Assembly: GCA_943328785.2 (NCBI GenBank)
Contig: CALQBJ020000004.1
Location: 1 to 43,674 of the forward strand
Source of the DNA: Bifidobacterium breve
Lineage (GTDB): Bacteria > Acidobacteriota > Vicinamibacteria > Vicinamibacterales > CAVVIG01
Direction of reading: 5' to 3'
DNA length: 43,674 nucleotides
Position 1 is the stretch's first letter. Each line of letters begins with the position of its first letter. Of this stretch, positions 15,402 to 24,397 are shown piece by piece. Below the pieces are notes generated by a model that did not search any database, was not told where the DNA came from, and was given only the letters and a program-made list of their open reading frames with translations. Position numbers and translations under genes: made by a program.

Positions 15402-17210
15402 TCAGAAGACGAGTTCGAAGGTTCCCTGATCGGCCGTTCGGCGCTGACGCCGTGGCGCCTGCTGCTCGCGCTCGTCGCGCGGGCCGGCGGCCTCGTCATC
15501 GGTGGACGTCGGCGCGTCCTCCTCCACGATGACCAGCCGGTCGAGCTGCAGCCCCTGGTCCGCCAGCGCTTGACGCAGCATCGATTCGTTGGTGCGCATC
15601 CACTCCCGGACCTCGGCGCTGGCGGCCTGCAGCGATGCGGTGACCGAGCTGCCGTCGATCTGCACCCCGACGGTCACGCCACCGAGGAAGCCGGGGTTCA
15701 ACCGGATGCGCGCTTCCCCGCTGCCCTGATCGCACTGGACCCGGATGGCGTGAATGAGCTGCGTCGGCAGCTCCGCGTCGAGCAGCGGTGTCGACGCCAC
15801 CCCGGCACTCATGACCGCGGCGTTCACCGCCGCAGGCGTCGTCGTGGCGCCGATGGTCGCCGCGGCGTGGAAGGCGGCAATGGCCTGCGCCGCTCGCGCC
15901 GTGGGACGCGCCACCGGCGCCGGCACGTCGTCGTGCGTCGCCTTGCGGCTGGGCAGAGCCTGGACGTTCTCCTCCGCCGGCCCCCCCTGCGTCACTGCCG
16001 AGTTCGGCATCCGTATCTGCGGCTGTGCCGAGGCCTGTCTGGCTGACCGCGGTGTCCGGATGGACGCCGCGTCGGTCGAGACCTGCTCAGGGGTGACCGC
16101 GGCGCCGAGCGCCGGGCGCTCCGGCTCTGACGTCTGTGGTGCGTCCGGCGAGAGCGCCGCGATCGGCACATCGCTGGGCGGTGCCTGGACGGCGGCATCG
16201 TTGAGCACCGGTGTCGCCATGCGGCCAGGTGCGGCCGGGACCGGGACCTGGCCCGACTGCTGGACCGACTGCTGGACCGACTGCTGGACCGACTGCGGCT
16301 CCGACTGCGTCAGCGTCGACGGTGTCGACACGGGACGGTTCCCGTCCACCGACTGCGCCAGCGCCTCGCGCACGGCGGCCATGGCCACCTCGCGCGGACC
16401 GGACGGTGGCGTGGGACCAACTGCCTGAACCGGTCGTGCGGCCCGGTTCGAGGCCTCGGCCGACACAGCGTCGCCCAGATCGGGCGAGCCCGACGGGTTG
16501 GTGGTCCGGACAGCGCGCAGCGCCGCGAGCACCTCGGGGCTGGCCGCTTCGGGCGGCATCCCTTCGGGCAGGTGGAACTCGACCAGCGGCGGCGCGGGTG
16601 CCGTCGCGGACGGTGCGACCGCCTCGGTGGGGGCGAGCCGAGGCGCATCCGCCGGCGGCGCCGCGAACGGCGTTCCGGCGGCGGCAGCCACCGGCGGGGG
16701 CCAGTGCTGTGACAGGACCGGCATGGCGGCCATCGGTGTGCCGCCACCTCCGGTCACAGTCACGGCCACTGTCAGGTCGGTGCCGGTGCCGGTGCCACTT
16801 GTCGCAACCGGCAGGGGCAGCGGGACGTCGAACACCGTGGGCATCTGCGGCACGACAAGGTCAGTGCGGCTGGCGTCTTCCGCCGCCGGCACCGCGACGA
16901 CGGGCGGGGCGACGTCGGCGGGGCGTGGCTGCGACTTCACGCCAGGCATGGCAATGCCGACAGCCGGCGCATCGGCCACAGGCATCTGTGCTTGCGGTGG
17001 CGCGGTGGTGGCCTGACGGGCCGCTGGCCGCGCATTGCGCTGGGTAGGTGCGGCGGCCGGCTCGGCCTCGTCGGCGTACTGGTCGACGAGTTCGCCGAAC
17101 GGATCCGCCGCTGACGCCTGGCGCTCACGCCTGGCGGCGGGTGGAGTCGAGGATGTGCTCTGGTAGCGCGTGGCCGCCGCCGGAGCGGCGCCCACATCAG
17201 CGGGAAGCAT
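15402..17210 (-). CDS. fliK: Flagellar hook-length control protein FliK
   Basis: FliK measures the hook and triggers the export specificity switch through FlhB. The 602-residue protein is mostly Pro/Ala/Gln-rich and low in complexity (about residues 1-470), as expected of the ruler part. The C-terminal substrate-switch domain is recognisable as GEARIRLNPGFLGGVTVGVQ, VTASLQAASAEVREWMRTNE and LRQALADQGLQLDRLVIVEE. A Gln-Ser-Val repeat (QSVQQSVQQSVQQSGQ) is encoded by 12-nt tandem DNA repeats. It follows flgE by 15 nt. Low sequence conservation outside the last 90 residues is normal for the family. Confidence 0.9.
   Translation of the reverse strand: MLPADVGAAPAAATRYQSTSSTPPAARRERQASAADPFGELVDQYADEAEPAAAPTQRNARPAARQATTAPPQAQMPVADAPAVGIAMPGVKSQPRPADVAPPVVAVPAAEDASRTDLVVPQMPTVFDVPLPLPVATSGTGTGTDLTVAVTVTGGGGTPMAAMPVLSQHWPPPVAAAAGTPFAAPPADAPRLAPTEAVAPSATAPAPPLVEFHLPEGMPPEAASPEVLAALRAVRTTNPSGSPDLGDAVSAEASNRAARPVQAVGPTPPSGPREVAMAAVREALAQSVDGNRPVSTPSTLTQSEPQSVQQSVQQSVQQSGQVPVPAAPGRMATPVLNDAAVQAPPSDVPIAALSPDAPQTSEPERPALGAAVTPEQVSTDAASIRTPRSARQASAQPQIRMPNSAVTQGGPAEENVQALPSRKATHDDVPAPVARPTARAAQAIAAFHAAATIGATTTPAAVNAAVMSAGVASTPLLDAELPTQLIHAIRVQCDQGSGEARIRLNPGFLGGVTVGVQIDGSSVTASLQAASAEVREWMRTNESMLRQALADQGLQLDRLVIVEEDAPTSTDDEAAGPRDEREQQAPRRQRRTADQGTFELVF
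16255..16302. repeat. 12-nt tandem repeat inside fliK
   Basis: Three exact copies of GACTGCTGGACC followed by one diverged copy, in frame within fliK. They encode the repeated Gln-Ser-Val-Gln segment of the ruler region. An in-frame repeat whose unit is a multiple of three could change copy number without breaking the gene and would alter ruler length by four residues per unit. Confidence 0.9.
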
Positions 17211-17225
17211 GGTGTCAGCCTCGAA

Positions 17226-18488
17226 TTAACGCTTGAGCGCGAGCGTGTCCTGCAGCACTTCGTCGGCGACCGTGATGCTCTTCGAGTTCGCCTGATATCC
17301 GCGCTGCGCCAGAATCATCTGCGTGAACTCCTGGGCGATGTCGACGTTCGACTGCTCCAGGGTGTTGCCGACGACCGAGCCGCGGCCGCCGCTGTTGGCA
17401 CCGCCGACGTTGGCCTGGCCGGCTGCGTCGCTGGCGCCGTAGCGGTTGGCGCCGAGCTTCACCAGCCCTTGCGCGTTGTTGAAGGTGGCGAGCGCGAGCT
17501 GGGCAACCACGGCCGACTTGCCGGCGCCGAAGCTGGCCACCAGTTCGCCGTCACTGTTGATCGAGACCGCGTTGACGGTACCGGCGGTGGTGCCGTTGGC
17601 GCTGACCGAGCTCGTGGCCGAGGCGCTGTCGAAGCCGCTCAAGGTAGCGTTGCCGTTCGCCAGCACGAGGTCCCAGGTGAATGACCCCGGATTGGCGCCG
17701 TTCGCCCAGGCCGGGCCGGTGACTACGACGTCGGCCGGCGCGCCCGCGTTGACGCCGGTCAGGACGCCGGAGCCATCGAAGGTGAGCGTACCGGGCGCCG
17801 CCAGCAGCGAGAACGGCGTACCGGGCGTGCCGCCGGTCACTTCCGCACCGGGCACCGTGACGTCGTAGGTCCACGCGCCGTTACCGGTATTCGCGTAGTT
17901 GATCGTGGCGACGTGCGTCGTGCCGAGCGAGTCGATGAGCTGCACCGACGAGGTGAACGTGTCGCCGACCACCGCACTGGCGTCGAGGTTCGACACCGTC
18001 TGGAACTGCGTCGTCCCGATTGGGTTCAGGAGGGCGCCGGGCGGAATGACGATGCTGCTCAGGGCGCCGCCGGTGACGATGTTGCCGGTCAGCGGGTCGA
18101 GCGTGTTGTAGCCCTGCACCGGCAGGCCGTCCGCAGTGACCAGCATGCCGTTGGCGTCGAACGAGAAGTTGCCGGCGCGGGTGTAGGACTGGTTGTTGCC
18201 GGAGCCGACGACAAAGAAGCCGTTGCCTTGGATGGCGACGTTCGTGGCGATACCGGTGTTGTCGAAGCCCCCCTGCGTGAACACCGGCGAGATCGCGCCG
18301 GTGGTGACGCCGAGACCGACCTGCATCGGGTTGACGCTCGAGCCGCCGACCGACTGGCTCACCAGGTCGGAGAACTGCACCGCGCTCGCCTTGAAGCCGA
18401 CCGTGTTGATATTTGCCAGGTTGTTGCCGATGACATTCAGCTTCTGCTGGCTGGCACTGAGCCCAGAGAGGCTAGCTGAGAAACCCAT
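17226..18488 (-). CDS. flgE: Flagellar hook protein FlgE
   Basis: FlgE polymerises into the hook. The 420-residue protein starts GFSASLSGLSASQQKLNVIG and NNLANINTVGFKASAVQFSD, has the core VAIQGNGFFVV and YTRAGNFSFDANGMLVTADG, a variable Gly/Ala/Thr-rich outer domain at about 150-320, and the C-terminal helix SNVDIAQEFTQMILAQRGYQ and ITVADEVLQDTLALKR. The start follows the flgD stop with no gap. Confidence 0.97.
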   Translation of the reverse strand: MGFSASLSGLSASQQKLNVIGNNLANINTVGFKASAVQFSDLVSQSVGGSSVNPMQVGLGVTTGAISPVFTQGGFDNTGIATNVAIQGNGFFVVGSGNNQSYTRAGNFSFDANGMLVTADGLPVQGYNTLDPLTGNIVTGGALSSIVIPPGALLNPIGTTQFQTVSNLDASAVVGDTFTSSVQLIDSLGTTHVATINYANTGNGAWTYDVTVPGAEVTGGTPGTPFSLLAAPGTLTFDGSGVLTGVNAGAPADVVVTGPAWANGANPGSFTWDLVLANGNATLSGFDSASATSSVSANGTTAGTVNAVSINSDGELVASFGAGKSAVVAQLALATFNNAQGLVKLGANRYGASDAAGQANVGGANSGGRGSVVGNTLEQSNVDIAQEFTQMILAQRGYQANSKSITVADEVLQDTLALKR

Positions 18489-18818
18489 TTATGCCTTCCC
18501 TTCAGTCGTGATCGTGGAGGTGTCGGTCTTCGCCACTGAAGAAGCCGAGTCGATTGCCGAATAGAAGTGTGAGATGGTGGCGAGGGACTGGTTCATCTGC
18601 TGCAACTGCTCGAGCGAACTGAACTGCGCGAGCTGCGCGATGAACGCCGAGTTGTCCATCGGCTCCGTCGGGTCCTGATGCTGCATCTGCGTCACGAGCA
18701 GATTGAGGAACGCGTCCTGTCCGAGCGCGTTCATGTCGTTCTTCTTGGTGCCGCTCGTCCCGCTCGCCGGTGCGGCGGATGCGGCGGATGCGGCGGCGCT
18801 GGTTGAATCAATCTGCAC
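18489..18818 (-). CDS. flgD: Hook-capping scaffold protein FlgD (short form)
   Basis: FlgD caps the growing hook. I chose a GTG start at 18818 because a GGGAGG lies 5 nt upstream; earlier in-frame starts lie deep inside fliJ. The resulting 109-residue protein shows the FlgD N-terminal signature [40 protein letters not shown] and LQQMNQSLA. The C-terminal FLN/Tudor domains found in enterobacterial FlgD (about 230 residues) are absent, so this is a minimal form like that of several other phyla. It overlaps fliJ by 11 nt and abuts flgE. Confidence 0.9.
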   Translation of the reverse strand: MQIDSTSAAASAASAAPASGTSGTKKNDMNALGQDAFLNLLVTQMQHQDPTEPMDNSAFIAQLAQFSSLEQLQQMNQSLATISHFYSAIDSASSVAKTDTSTITTEGKA

Positions 18819-19275
18819 GGGTGCCTCCCTCTTCGGCGATCTGCGCGACGAATCTGAGCGTCGCCAGTTCATTCATGTCGCGGACGTGCTGGTCGTGCTC
18901 GTCCTTCTGAAACTTGCGCCACGAGCGATCGCGGAGCCGCTCGAGCACGCGCCGCTTCTTCATCGCGTCGCGCGTCAGCGCGGCAGCCGCCCCGGCCTCG
19001 ACGGACCGGTCGTTCACCTCGCGAGCCCGCGTGGCCGCGTCGGTGCGCTGACGTTCAATCCAGGCACGGTGCCACTGCACACGCCATGCCTCGGTCCCCT
19101 CGCGCTGCGCGTCCACCAACTTCCGACCTTCATCACTCACCCGGTCGGCGGCCGCTTTGGCCTGCTGCGTCGCCGCGTTCACGGCCTGTTCGGCCACAGC
19201 CAGCGCCAGGCGCGCGGTGTCTTCCTGCTTGCGCCGCATGTCGAGCGCGGCCGCGGCCCGGAAGCGGAACGTCAT
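18808..19275 (-). CDS. fliJ: Flagellar export chaperone FliJ
   Basis: FliJ is the coiled-coil stalk of the export ATPase complex. The 155-residue, highly charged, all-helical protein begins with the FliJ pattern [20 protein letters not shown] and ends with [17 protein letters not shown]. The sequence is rich in Ala, Arg, Glu and Gln, with heptad character throughout. It lies 3 nt after fliI. Assignment rests on position, length and N-terminal pattern, since FliJ is poorly conserved. Confidence 0.85.
   Translation of the reverse strand: MTFRFRAAAALDMRRKQEDTARLALAVAEQAVNAATQQAKAAADRVSDEGRKLVDAQREGTEAWRVQWHRAWIERQRTDAATRAREVNDRSVEAGAAAALTRDAMKKRRVLERLRDRSWRKFQKDEHDQHVRDMNELATLRFVAQIAEEGGTRAD
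18824..18829 (-). promoter_or_regulatory. Ribosome-binding site deciding the flgD GTG start
   Basis: A perfect GGGAGG on the minus strand, 5 nt before the GTG at 18818 and inside the end of fliJ. It supports this non-ATG start over longer alternatives. Confidence 0.75.
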
Positions 19276-19278
19276 CCC

Positions 19279-20592
19279 CTAGAGCTTCCCGAGCGACGTC
19301 ACCGCGTCACCAAACGGGGTGGCCATGTCGGACGGCTGACGCAGGAACCCGTCGATCGCGTCCCGCTTGGTCAGCGCTTCGTCGATGTGCGGGTTCGTCC
19401 CGGGCACGTAGGCGCCGACACTCACCAGGTCTTCGCTGTCGCGCAGGGTGGCGAGCCACTCGCGCACCTTCCCCGCCTTCGAGCGGTGCGCCGGCTCGGT
19501 CACGTCGGGCATCGTTCGGCTGACGCTCTGCAGGATGTCGATCGCCGGATAGTGGTTCCGGGACGCCAGGTCGCGCGACAGCACGACGTGGCCGTCGAGG
19601 ATGCCGCGCACGGCGTCGGCGATCGGCTCGTTGTTGTCGTCGCCCTCGACCAGCACGGAGTAGACCGCCGTGATGCTGCCGCCGCTGCGCAGGTTGCCGG
19701 CGCGTTCCAGCAGGCCGGGCAGCAGGGCGAACACCGACGGCGGGTAGCCTTTGGCGGTCGGTGGCTCGCCGGCCGCGAGCCCGACCTCGCGCTGCGCCAT
19801 CGCGAAACGCGTGACCGAGTCCATCATCAGCAGCACGTTGCGGCCGCTGGCGCGGAAGTGTTCGGCAATCGCCGTCGCGCTGTAGGCAGCGCGCAAGCGC
19901 AGCAGCGGCGGGCTGTCGGATGTGGACACCACCACCACCGACCGTTCCAGCCCCTGCGGACCGAGGTCGTGTTCGAGGAACGACCGCACTTCGCGGCCGC
20001 GTTCGCCAACCAGCGCCAGCACCACCACATCGGCTTCGGTGCCGCGCGCCATCATGCCAAGTAGCGTGCTCTTGCCGACGCCGCTGCCGCCGAACAGGCC
20101 GATGCGCTGTCCACGGCCGCACGTCAGCAGCGCGTCCAGCGCCCGCACGCCGGTCCCGATCGCTTCGGAGATCGGGCTGCGGGCCAGCGGGTTGAGTGAC
20201 GGCGGCTTGAGTGGCGCCGATTCATTGACTTGCAGGGGTCCGAGACCGTCGATCGGCTGGCCGAGGCCGTCGATGACGCGACCGATCAGCCGCAGCCCCA
20301 CGGGAATCGACAGTGTGCCGCCGCGCGCCACGATGCGGTCGCCTGGGCGGATGCCGGCCGTGTCGCCAAGCGGCACGCTCAACAGGCGGCCGTCTCGGAA
20401 GCCCACCACTTCGACCGGCAGCGGCGGCGCGTCGCCGCGGCCGCGCAGTTCGCAGACTTCGCCGACCCGCACGCGCGGTCCCAGCGACTCGACGAGCAGA
20501 CCGGTGACGCGAATGACTTCGCCCATGATGGGCGCGGGCTCACACTGCGCCACGCGGTCGAAGTAGCTGTCGAGAACCAGGCCGCTGCTCAT
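19279..20592 (-). CDS. fliI: Flagellum-specific ATPase FliI
   Basis: FliI is the F1-beta-like ATPase that drives substrate unfolding and export. The 437-residue protein has GQRIGLFGGSGVGKSTLLGM (Walker A near residues 165-180), VVLALVGERGREVRSFLEHD, RNVLLMMDSVTRFAMAQREV (Walker B) and GYPPSVFALLPGLLERAG, all diagnostic of the type III export ATPases. It overlaps the fliH stop by 4 nt and is followed by fliJ, giving the complete FliHIJ complex. Confidence 0.97.
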   Translation of the reverse strand: MSSGLVLDSYFDRVAQCEPAPIMGEVIRVTGLLVESLGPRVRVGEVCELRGRGDAPPLPVEVVGFRDGRLLSVPLGDTAGIRPGDRIVARGGTLSIPVGLRLIGRVIDGLGQPIDGLGPLQVNESAPLKPPSLNPLARSPISEAIGTGVRALDALLTCGRGQRIGLFGGSGVGKSTLLGMMARGTEADVVVLALVGERGREVRSFLEHDLGPQGLERSVVVVSTSDSPPLLRLRAAYSATAIAEHFRASGRNVLLMMDSVTRFAMAQREVGLAAGEPPTAKGYPPSVFALLPGLLERAGNLRSGGSITAVYSVLVEGDDNNEPIADAVRGILDGHVVLSRDLASRNHYPAIDILQSVSRTMPDVTEPAHRSKAGKVREWLATLRDSEDLVSVGAYVPGTNPHIDEALTKRDAIDGFLRQPSDMATPFGDAVTSLGKL

Positions 20593-21326
20593 GCCGCCCC
20601 CTTGTTCAATTCGGCGCGTTGCAACACCGGCACGGCGACGCCAAGGGCGGCGGCCATCTCGCCCAACTGGGCATCGATGCCGGCGTCGATGAGGCCGAAG
20701 TCCGACTGCACCAGGCAGCCGCCCGAATTGACCAGCGGGTCGGCGACGACGCGAACCAGGCTGCTGTCGCCGACCTGTAGCTTGGCGCCGATGAAGGCGT
20801 AGTCGTCCGGGTTGAGGCGGATGGTGGCCGAGGTGTTCTCACCCAGCCGCTCGAGCGCGATGCGCGCCATCGTCACGAGCAGTTCGCGGTCGAGCGACAC
20901 TTCGCGGCGCAGGACGCGTCCGGCTATCGCCAGCGCCAGTTCGACGACCTGACGTTCGGTCTTCTGAACCAGTTCGGTGCGCAGGCCGGCCAGTTCCTCG
21001 ACGGTCTGGGCGAGCCGCCGCAGCGTGGCGTCGCCGCGCTTGGCTGCGGCCTCCGCCCCAGCCCGTTCGCCCTGGGCGTAGCCCTTCATGAAGGCGTCCC
21101 GCTCGAGTTCCGCGAACGACGGACGGGCCTCGACCTGCTCCGGTGCCGGTGGCGGCGCTGGTACGGAAGCGCTCTGCGGCGGCCGCTGCTGCTGGCCGTC
21201 GCCGTGCGACACGAACACCGAGCGGTATTCGTGCTCGATCGCGGTGACCGGGGCCTCGTCCCAGAAGCTGGCGATACGCGCCGCAGCGGACACGCGCATC
21301 GCACTGGAGTTCGGTTCAGACCACAT
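20589..21326 (-). CDS. fliH: Flagellar assembly protein FliH
   Basis: FliH regulates FliI and links it to the C-ring. The ATG at 21326 has a GGAG-type ribosome site and overlaps fliG by 11 nt, giving 245 residues. The N-terminus is variable and Pro-rich (about 30-60). The middle helix ELERDAFMKGYAQGERAGAE carries the FliH glycine-spaced repeat, and the C-terminal domain shows RQVVELALAIAGRVLRREVS, TIRLNPDDYAFIGAKLQVGD and GGCLVQSDFGLIDAGIDAQL, typical of FliH/YscL. The last domain is the FliI-binding part. Confidence 0.93.
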   Translation of the reverse strand: MWSEPNSSAMRVSAAARIASFWDEAPVTAIEHEYRSVFVSHGDGQQQRPPQSASVPAPPPAPEQVEARPSFAELERDAFMKGYAQGERAGAEAAAKRGDATLRRLAQTVEELAGLRTELVQKTERQVVELALAIAGRVLRREVSLDRELLVTMARIALERLGENTSATIRLNPDDYAFIGAKLQVGDSSLVRVVADPLVNSGGCLVQSDFGLIDAGIDAQLGEMAAALGVAVPVLQRAELNKGAA

Positions 21327-22347
21327 AGGCCTCTCCGGCGCCGGCGGCGGTGGTGATGAGACCTTCCTCTTCGAGCTTGCGAGCAATGGCGACGATCTCC
21401 TGCTGCGCCTTCTCGACCTCGCGCAGCCGGACCGCCCCCATGATCTCCATCTCTTCCCTCAACAGTTCGGCGGCGCGGTTCGACATGTTGTTGAAGAAGC
21501 GCGCGCGAATCTCCTCGGCGGCGCCCTTCAGCGAGATCGTCAGCGCGCGCTTGTCGGCGCGGTTGATGATTTCGCGGATGCCCGATTCCTCGATGTCCTT
21601 GAGATCGTCAAACACGAACATCAGGTTGCGAATGGCCACGGCCATGTCCGGCGAGGCGGCTTCGATTCGCTCGAGTGCCGGCTGGCTGATGCTGCGGTCG
21701 AGCCGATTGAACAGCTCGGCGACCGCTCGCACGCCGCCCCGCTGTTCGCGCAACGGTCCACCGACGCTCTTGAGCCGCTGCTCGATCACGCTCGAGATGC
21801 GACCGATCACTTCGGGCGAGATCTCTTCGATGCTGGCCATGCGCAGCAGCACGTCGGCGCGGAGCTGTTCGGGCAACTGCGATGCGAGCTGCGCCGCAGG
21901 AATCGGGTTGAGGTGCGCGAGGATGAGCGCAATGGTCTGCGGGTGCTCGCCGAGGATGAACTTCGACAACTGCTGCGGGTTCGTCTTCTCGAGCGCCAGG
22001 AACCCCTCGTTCTGCTTGAACGAGCGCATCACGCGGTCGAACACGCGGCGCGCGACATCGGGACCGAGCGCCTTGGCGAGCAGCCGACGCGCCTGCTCCA
22101 CACCGCCCGACTGGATCAGCTCCGCGGCACTCGCCAGGCTCTGAAACTCTTCGAGCACCTGCTCCCCGATGTCCACCGAGACCTGGCCGAGCGACGCGAT
22201 CTCGCGCACCACCTTCTCGATCTCCTCTTCCTGCATGAAGCGGAAGATGAGAGACGAGCGCTCCTCGCCGAGCGCCATCATCAGGATCGCGGCCTTGCGC
22301 GCGCCGCTCAGCGCTTCGGGGACGACGTGCACGCCTTCCTTACTCAT
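21316..22347 (-). CDS. fliG: Flagellar motor switch protein FliG
   Basis: FliG is the torque-generating C-ring protein. The ATG at 22347 (343 residues) overlaps fliF by 8 nt. The N-terminal FliF-binding part shows GARKAAILMMALGEERSSLI, the middle HPQTIALILAHLNPIPAAQL, and the C-terminal domain FVFDDLKDIEESGIREIINR with the charged torque helix RFFNNMSNRAAELLREEMEI and VEKAQQEIVAIARKLEEEG. These charged residues face the stator in known motors. Confidence 0.97.
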   Translation of the reverse strand: MSKEGVHVVPEALSGARKAAILMMALGEERSSLIFRFMQEEEIEKVVREIASLGQVSVDIGEQVLEEFQSLASAAELIQSGGVEQARRLLAKALGPDVARRVFDRVMRSFKQNEGFLALEKTNPQQLSKFILGEHPQTIALILAHLNPIPAAQLASQLPEQLRADVLLRMASIEEISPEVIGRISSVIEQRLKSVGGPLREQRGGVRAVAELFNRLDRSISQPALERIEAASPDMAVAIRNLMFVFDDLKDIEESGIREIINRADKRALTISLKGAAEEIRARFFNNMSNRAAELLREEMEIMGAVRLREVEKAQQEIVAIARKLEEEGLITTAAGAGEAYVV

Positions 22348-24049
22348 TGTCCGCAATCCAGCTCCGCACCAGGCGGGCAACCGATTCAGGTTCCTTATCG
22401 GCCAGGCTCGACATGTTGCGCGTCAGGGCGGGCAGCTTGCGCTGTTCCGTCGGCGCCTCGGCCTGCTGCTCGAGTTCGGCAATCGTCGGATGCGGCGCAC
22501 CCCTGACGCCGCCAGGCAGCGTCATCGCGACGGCGCCGCCACCGATGCCCGGCAGGGGCGGCACGGACGGTAGTGCAATCGTCTGGCCAGCCGGCGCCAG
22601 GGCGCGGTTCATCACCGGCTTGAGGAAGAGGAAGAACGCGAGCACCGCGAGCAGGATGACGCCGAGGGTGCGGCCGAGCCCCTGCACCTGGTCGGACTCC
22701 ACCACGGTGGTGACGCGCTCGATCATCGTCTTCGGCGCCTCGGGGACGGCGGCCAGGTTGTCGTCGAACGAGATGTTCTCGACCGTCAGTTGGTCGCCGC
22801 GGTCCTCGTCGAAGCCGACGGCACTGGCCGCCACATCACGGATCTTCTTCATCTGTTCCGCGCTGCGGGCGGCAGGAGTACCGGGCTGACCGTCCTTCGC
22901 CGGTTCGGTAGTCCGGTCGTCGTCGACCAGGACGGAGACGGAGAGACGCGCCACCTGCCCGCTCGGCGAGATCGTGTGGACGATGCGGTGCGGAATTTCG
23001 TAGGCGGCCGACTCGGTCGTCCGCTGCGCCGGCGAGCCTGACGGCGCGGAGGTGATGGTGGCGGTCGGGGCGGCGGCGGCGGGCGGCGTGTTGGCACGCG
23101 CACCGGCGATGCCAGGCGCGGTGTTCGGCACGGCCCCGCCCACGGTGCCGCCAGACGGGCTGGCACCGATGTCGGACGAGGTCTGCTTGGTGCGAACGAT
23201 GGCGTCCGACTGCCAGGTCTCCTCGGTCTCCTCCGACGAACTGGCGTTGAGCCGCGCCGCGACATTCACGCGCACGCGCCCTTCGCCGACGACCGGTTCG
23301 ATCATTGCCACCAGCTTGGTGGTGAGGTCGCGCTCGAGCCGCTGCTGCTTGTCCAGGTTCAGGCCCGGGTCGACGTTCGCATCTTCATTGCGCGTCGTGA
23401 GCGACCGACCGAAGGTGTCGAGCACCACGACCGACTCGGGCCGCAGGTCTTCGACGCTCGACGCGACGAGTCCGGTGATGCCGGCGATGGTCTGCGCGGC
23501 GAGCGGCTTCTTCCCGCGCAGCTTGAGGACCACCGAGGCCTTGGCCTGCTGCGTGTCGGCCGCGAAGAGCGAGTCCTTCGCCATGGCGATATGTACGCGC
23601 GCGCTCTGCACTTCGCTGATGGTGGCAATCGTGCGCGCCAGCTCGCCTTCGAGGGCACGGCGGTAGTTCACATGTTCGAGGAATTCGGTGGTGCCGAACG
23701 CTGTGCGGTCGAAGATTTCGAAGCCGATGCGGCCGCTCGACGGCATCCCCTGCGAGGAGAAGTCGAGGCGCAGTTCATCGACGCGTCCGTTCGGCACGCG
23801 CACGGTCCGTCCGCCCTCGTCAAGGACGTACTCCACCTTGGCCGCCTTGAGTTTCGTCACGACCGCGGATGCCGACTCGGAGTCCATGTCCGAGAACAGG
23901 ACCGCATAGGTCGGCGTGTTGATGTAATACGCCGACCCGACGAGGACGCCGACGACCGCGACGAAGACCGCGGCCAGCGAGGCGAGCTGCGTCGTCGAGA
24001 GGGTCGACGTGAGGCGCTTGAAGTGTGCGAAGAGTTGATCGGGATTCAC
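22340..24049 (-). CDS. fliF: Flagellar MS-ring protein FliF
   Basis: FliF forms the inner-membrane MS-ring on which the flagellum is built. The 569-residue protein has a first membrane helix at about 22-43 (ASLAAVFVAVVGVLVGSAYY), ring-building motifs YAVLFSDMDSESASAVVTKL and GFEIFDRTAFGTTEFLEHVN, followed by ALEGELARTIATISEVQSAR. A Gly/Pro/Ala-rich loop occupies about 290-345, a second membrane helix lies near 455-475 and the FliG-binding C-terminal tail reads VARLVRSWIADNE. Length is typical. Confidence 0.97.
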   Translation of the reverse strand: MNPDQLFAHFKRLTSTLSTTQLASLAAVFVAVVGVLVGSAYYINTPTYAVLFSDMDSESASAVVTKLKAAKVEYVLDEGGRTVRVPNGRVDELRLDFSSQGMPSSGRIGFEIFDRTAFGTTEFLEHVNYRRALEGELARTIATISEVQSARVHIAMAKDSLFAADTQQAKASVVLKLRGKKPLAAQTIAGITGLVASSVEDLRPESVVVLDTFGRSLTTRNEDANVDPGLNLDKQQRLERDLTTKLVAMIEPVVGEGRVRVNVAARLNASSSEETEETWQSDAIVRTKQTSSDIGASPSGGTVGGAVPNTAPGIAGARANTPPAAAAPTATITSAPSGSPAQRTTESAAYEIPHRIVHTISPSGQVARLSVSVLVDDDRTTEPAKDGQPGTPAARSAEQMKKIRDVAASAVGFDEDRGDQLTVENISFDDNLAAVPEAPKTMIERVTTVVESDQVQGLGRTLGVILLAVLAFFLFLKPVMNRALAPAGQTIALPSVPPLPGIGGGAVAMTLPGGVRGAPHPTIAELEQQAEAPTEQRKLPALTRNMSSLADKEPESVARLVRSWIADNE

Positions 24050-24082
24050 AGGGGTTCGCCTCGGTCAGCATGCAACCGCCAC

Positions 24083-24394
24083 CTACATGGGCATCCGCAT
24101 GACGTCCTGATAGGCCTGCATCAGCTTGTTGCGGACCTGGACGGTGAGCTGGAGCATCTCTTCCGAACGCTGGAGCGCCAGCATCGCGTGGTGCACGTCG
24201 CCGGTGCCGGTCACCATGTCGTTCACGGCGGTGTTCGCCGTGCCCGCCGAGTCGTTGACCGAGTCGATCAGTTTCGACAGCGAATCGGTGAAGCTGGTCG
24301 CGGCGCCCTGTGCGGCCGCGTCGGGCGACGTTGCACCTCCCGCCTTCTGGACGGTCGATGCGAGCGCACGTGCGGAAATCGGATCGATGGCCAT
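24083..24394 (-). CDS. fliE: Flagellar hook-basal body protein FliE
   Basis: FliE is the small junction protein between the MS-ring and the rod. The 103-residue protein ends with the conserved MLALQRSEEMLQLTVQVRNK and LMQAYQDVMRMPM, the FliE signature. It lies 3 nt after flgC and 33 nt before fliF. Confidence 0.95.
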   Translation of the reverse strand: MAIDPISARALASTVQKAGGATSPDAAAQGAATSFTDSLSKLIDSVNDSAGTANTAVNDMVTGTGDVHHAMLALQRSEEMLQLTVQVRNKLMQAYQDVMRMPM

Positions 24395-24397
24395 GGT

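Noticed and set aside
16255-16302. Repeat in fliK considered as a regulatory iteron
   Set aside because: The unit is 12 nt, in frame, and explained by the Gln-Ser-Val protein repeat of the ruler.
18703-20064. A 453-codon open frame on the plus strand across fliJ and fliI
   Set aside because: Antisense shadow of fliI and fliJ, which carry unmistakable motifs; composition is Arg/His/Ala-rich with no motif.
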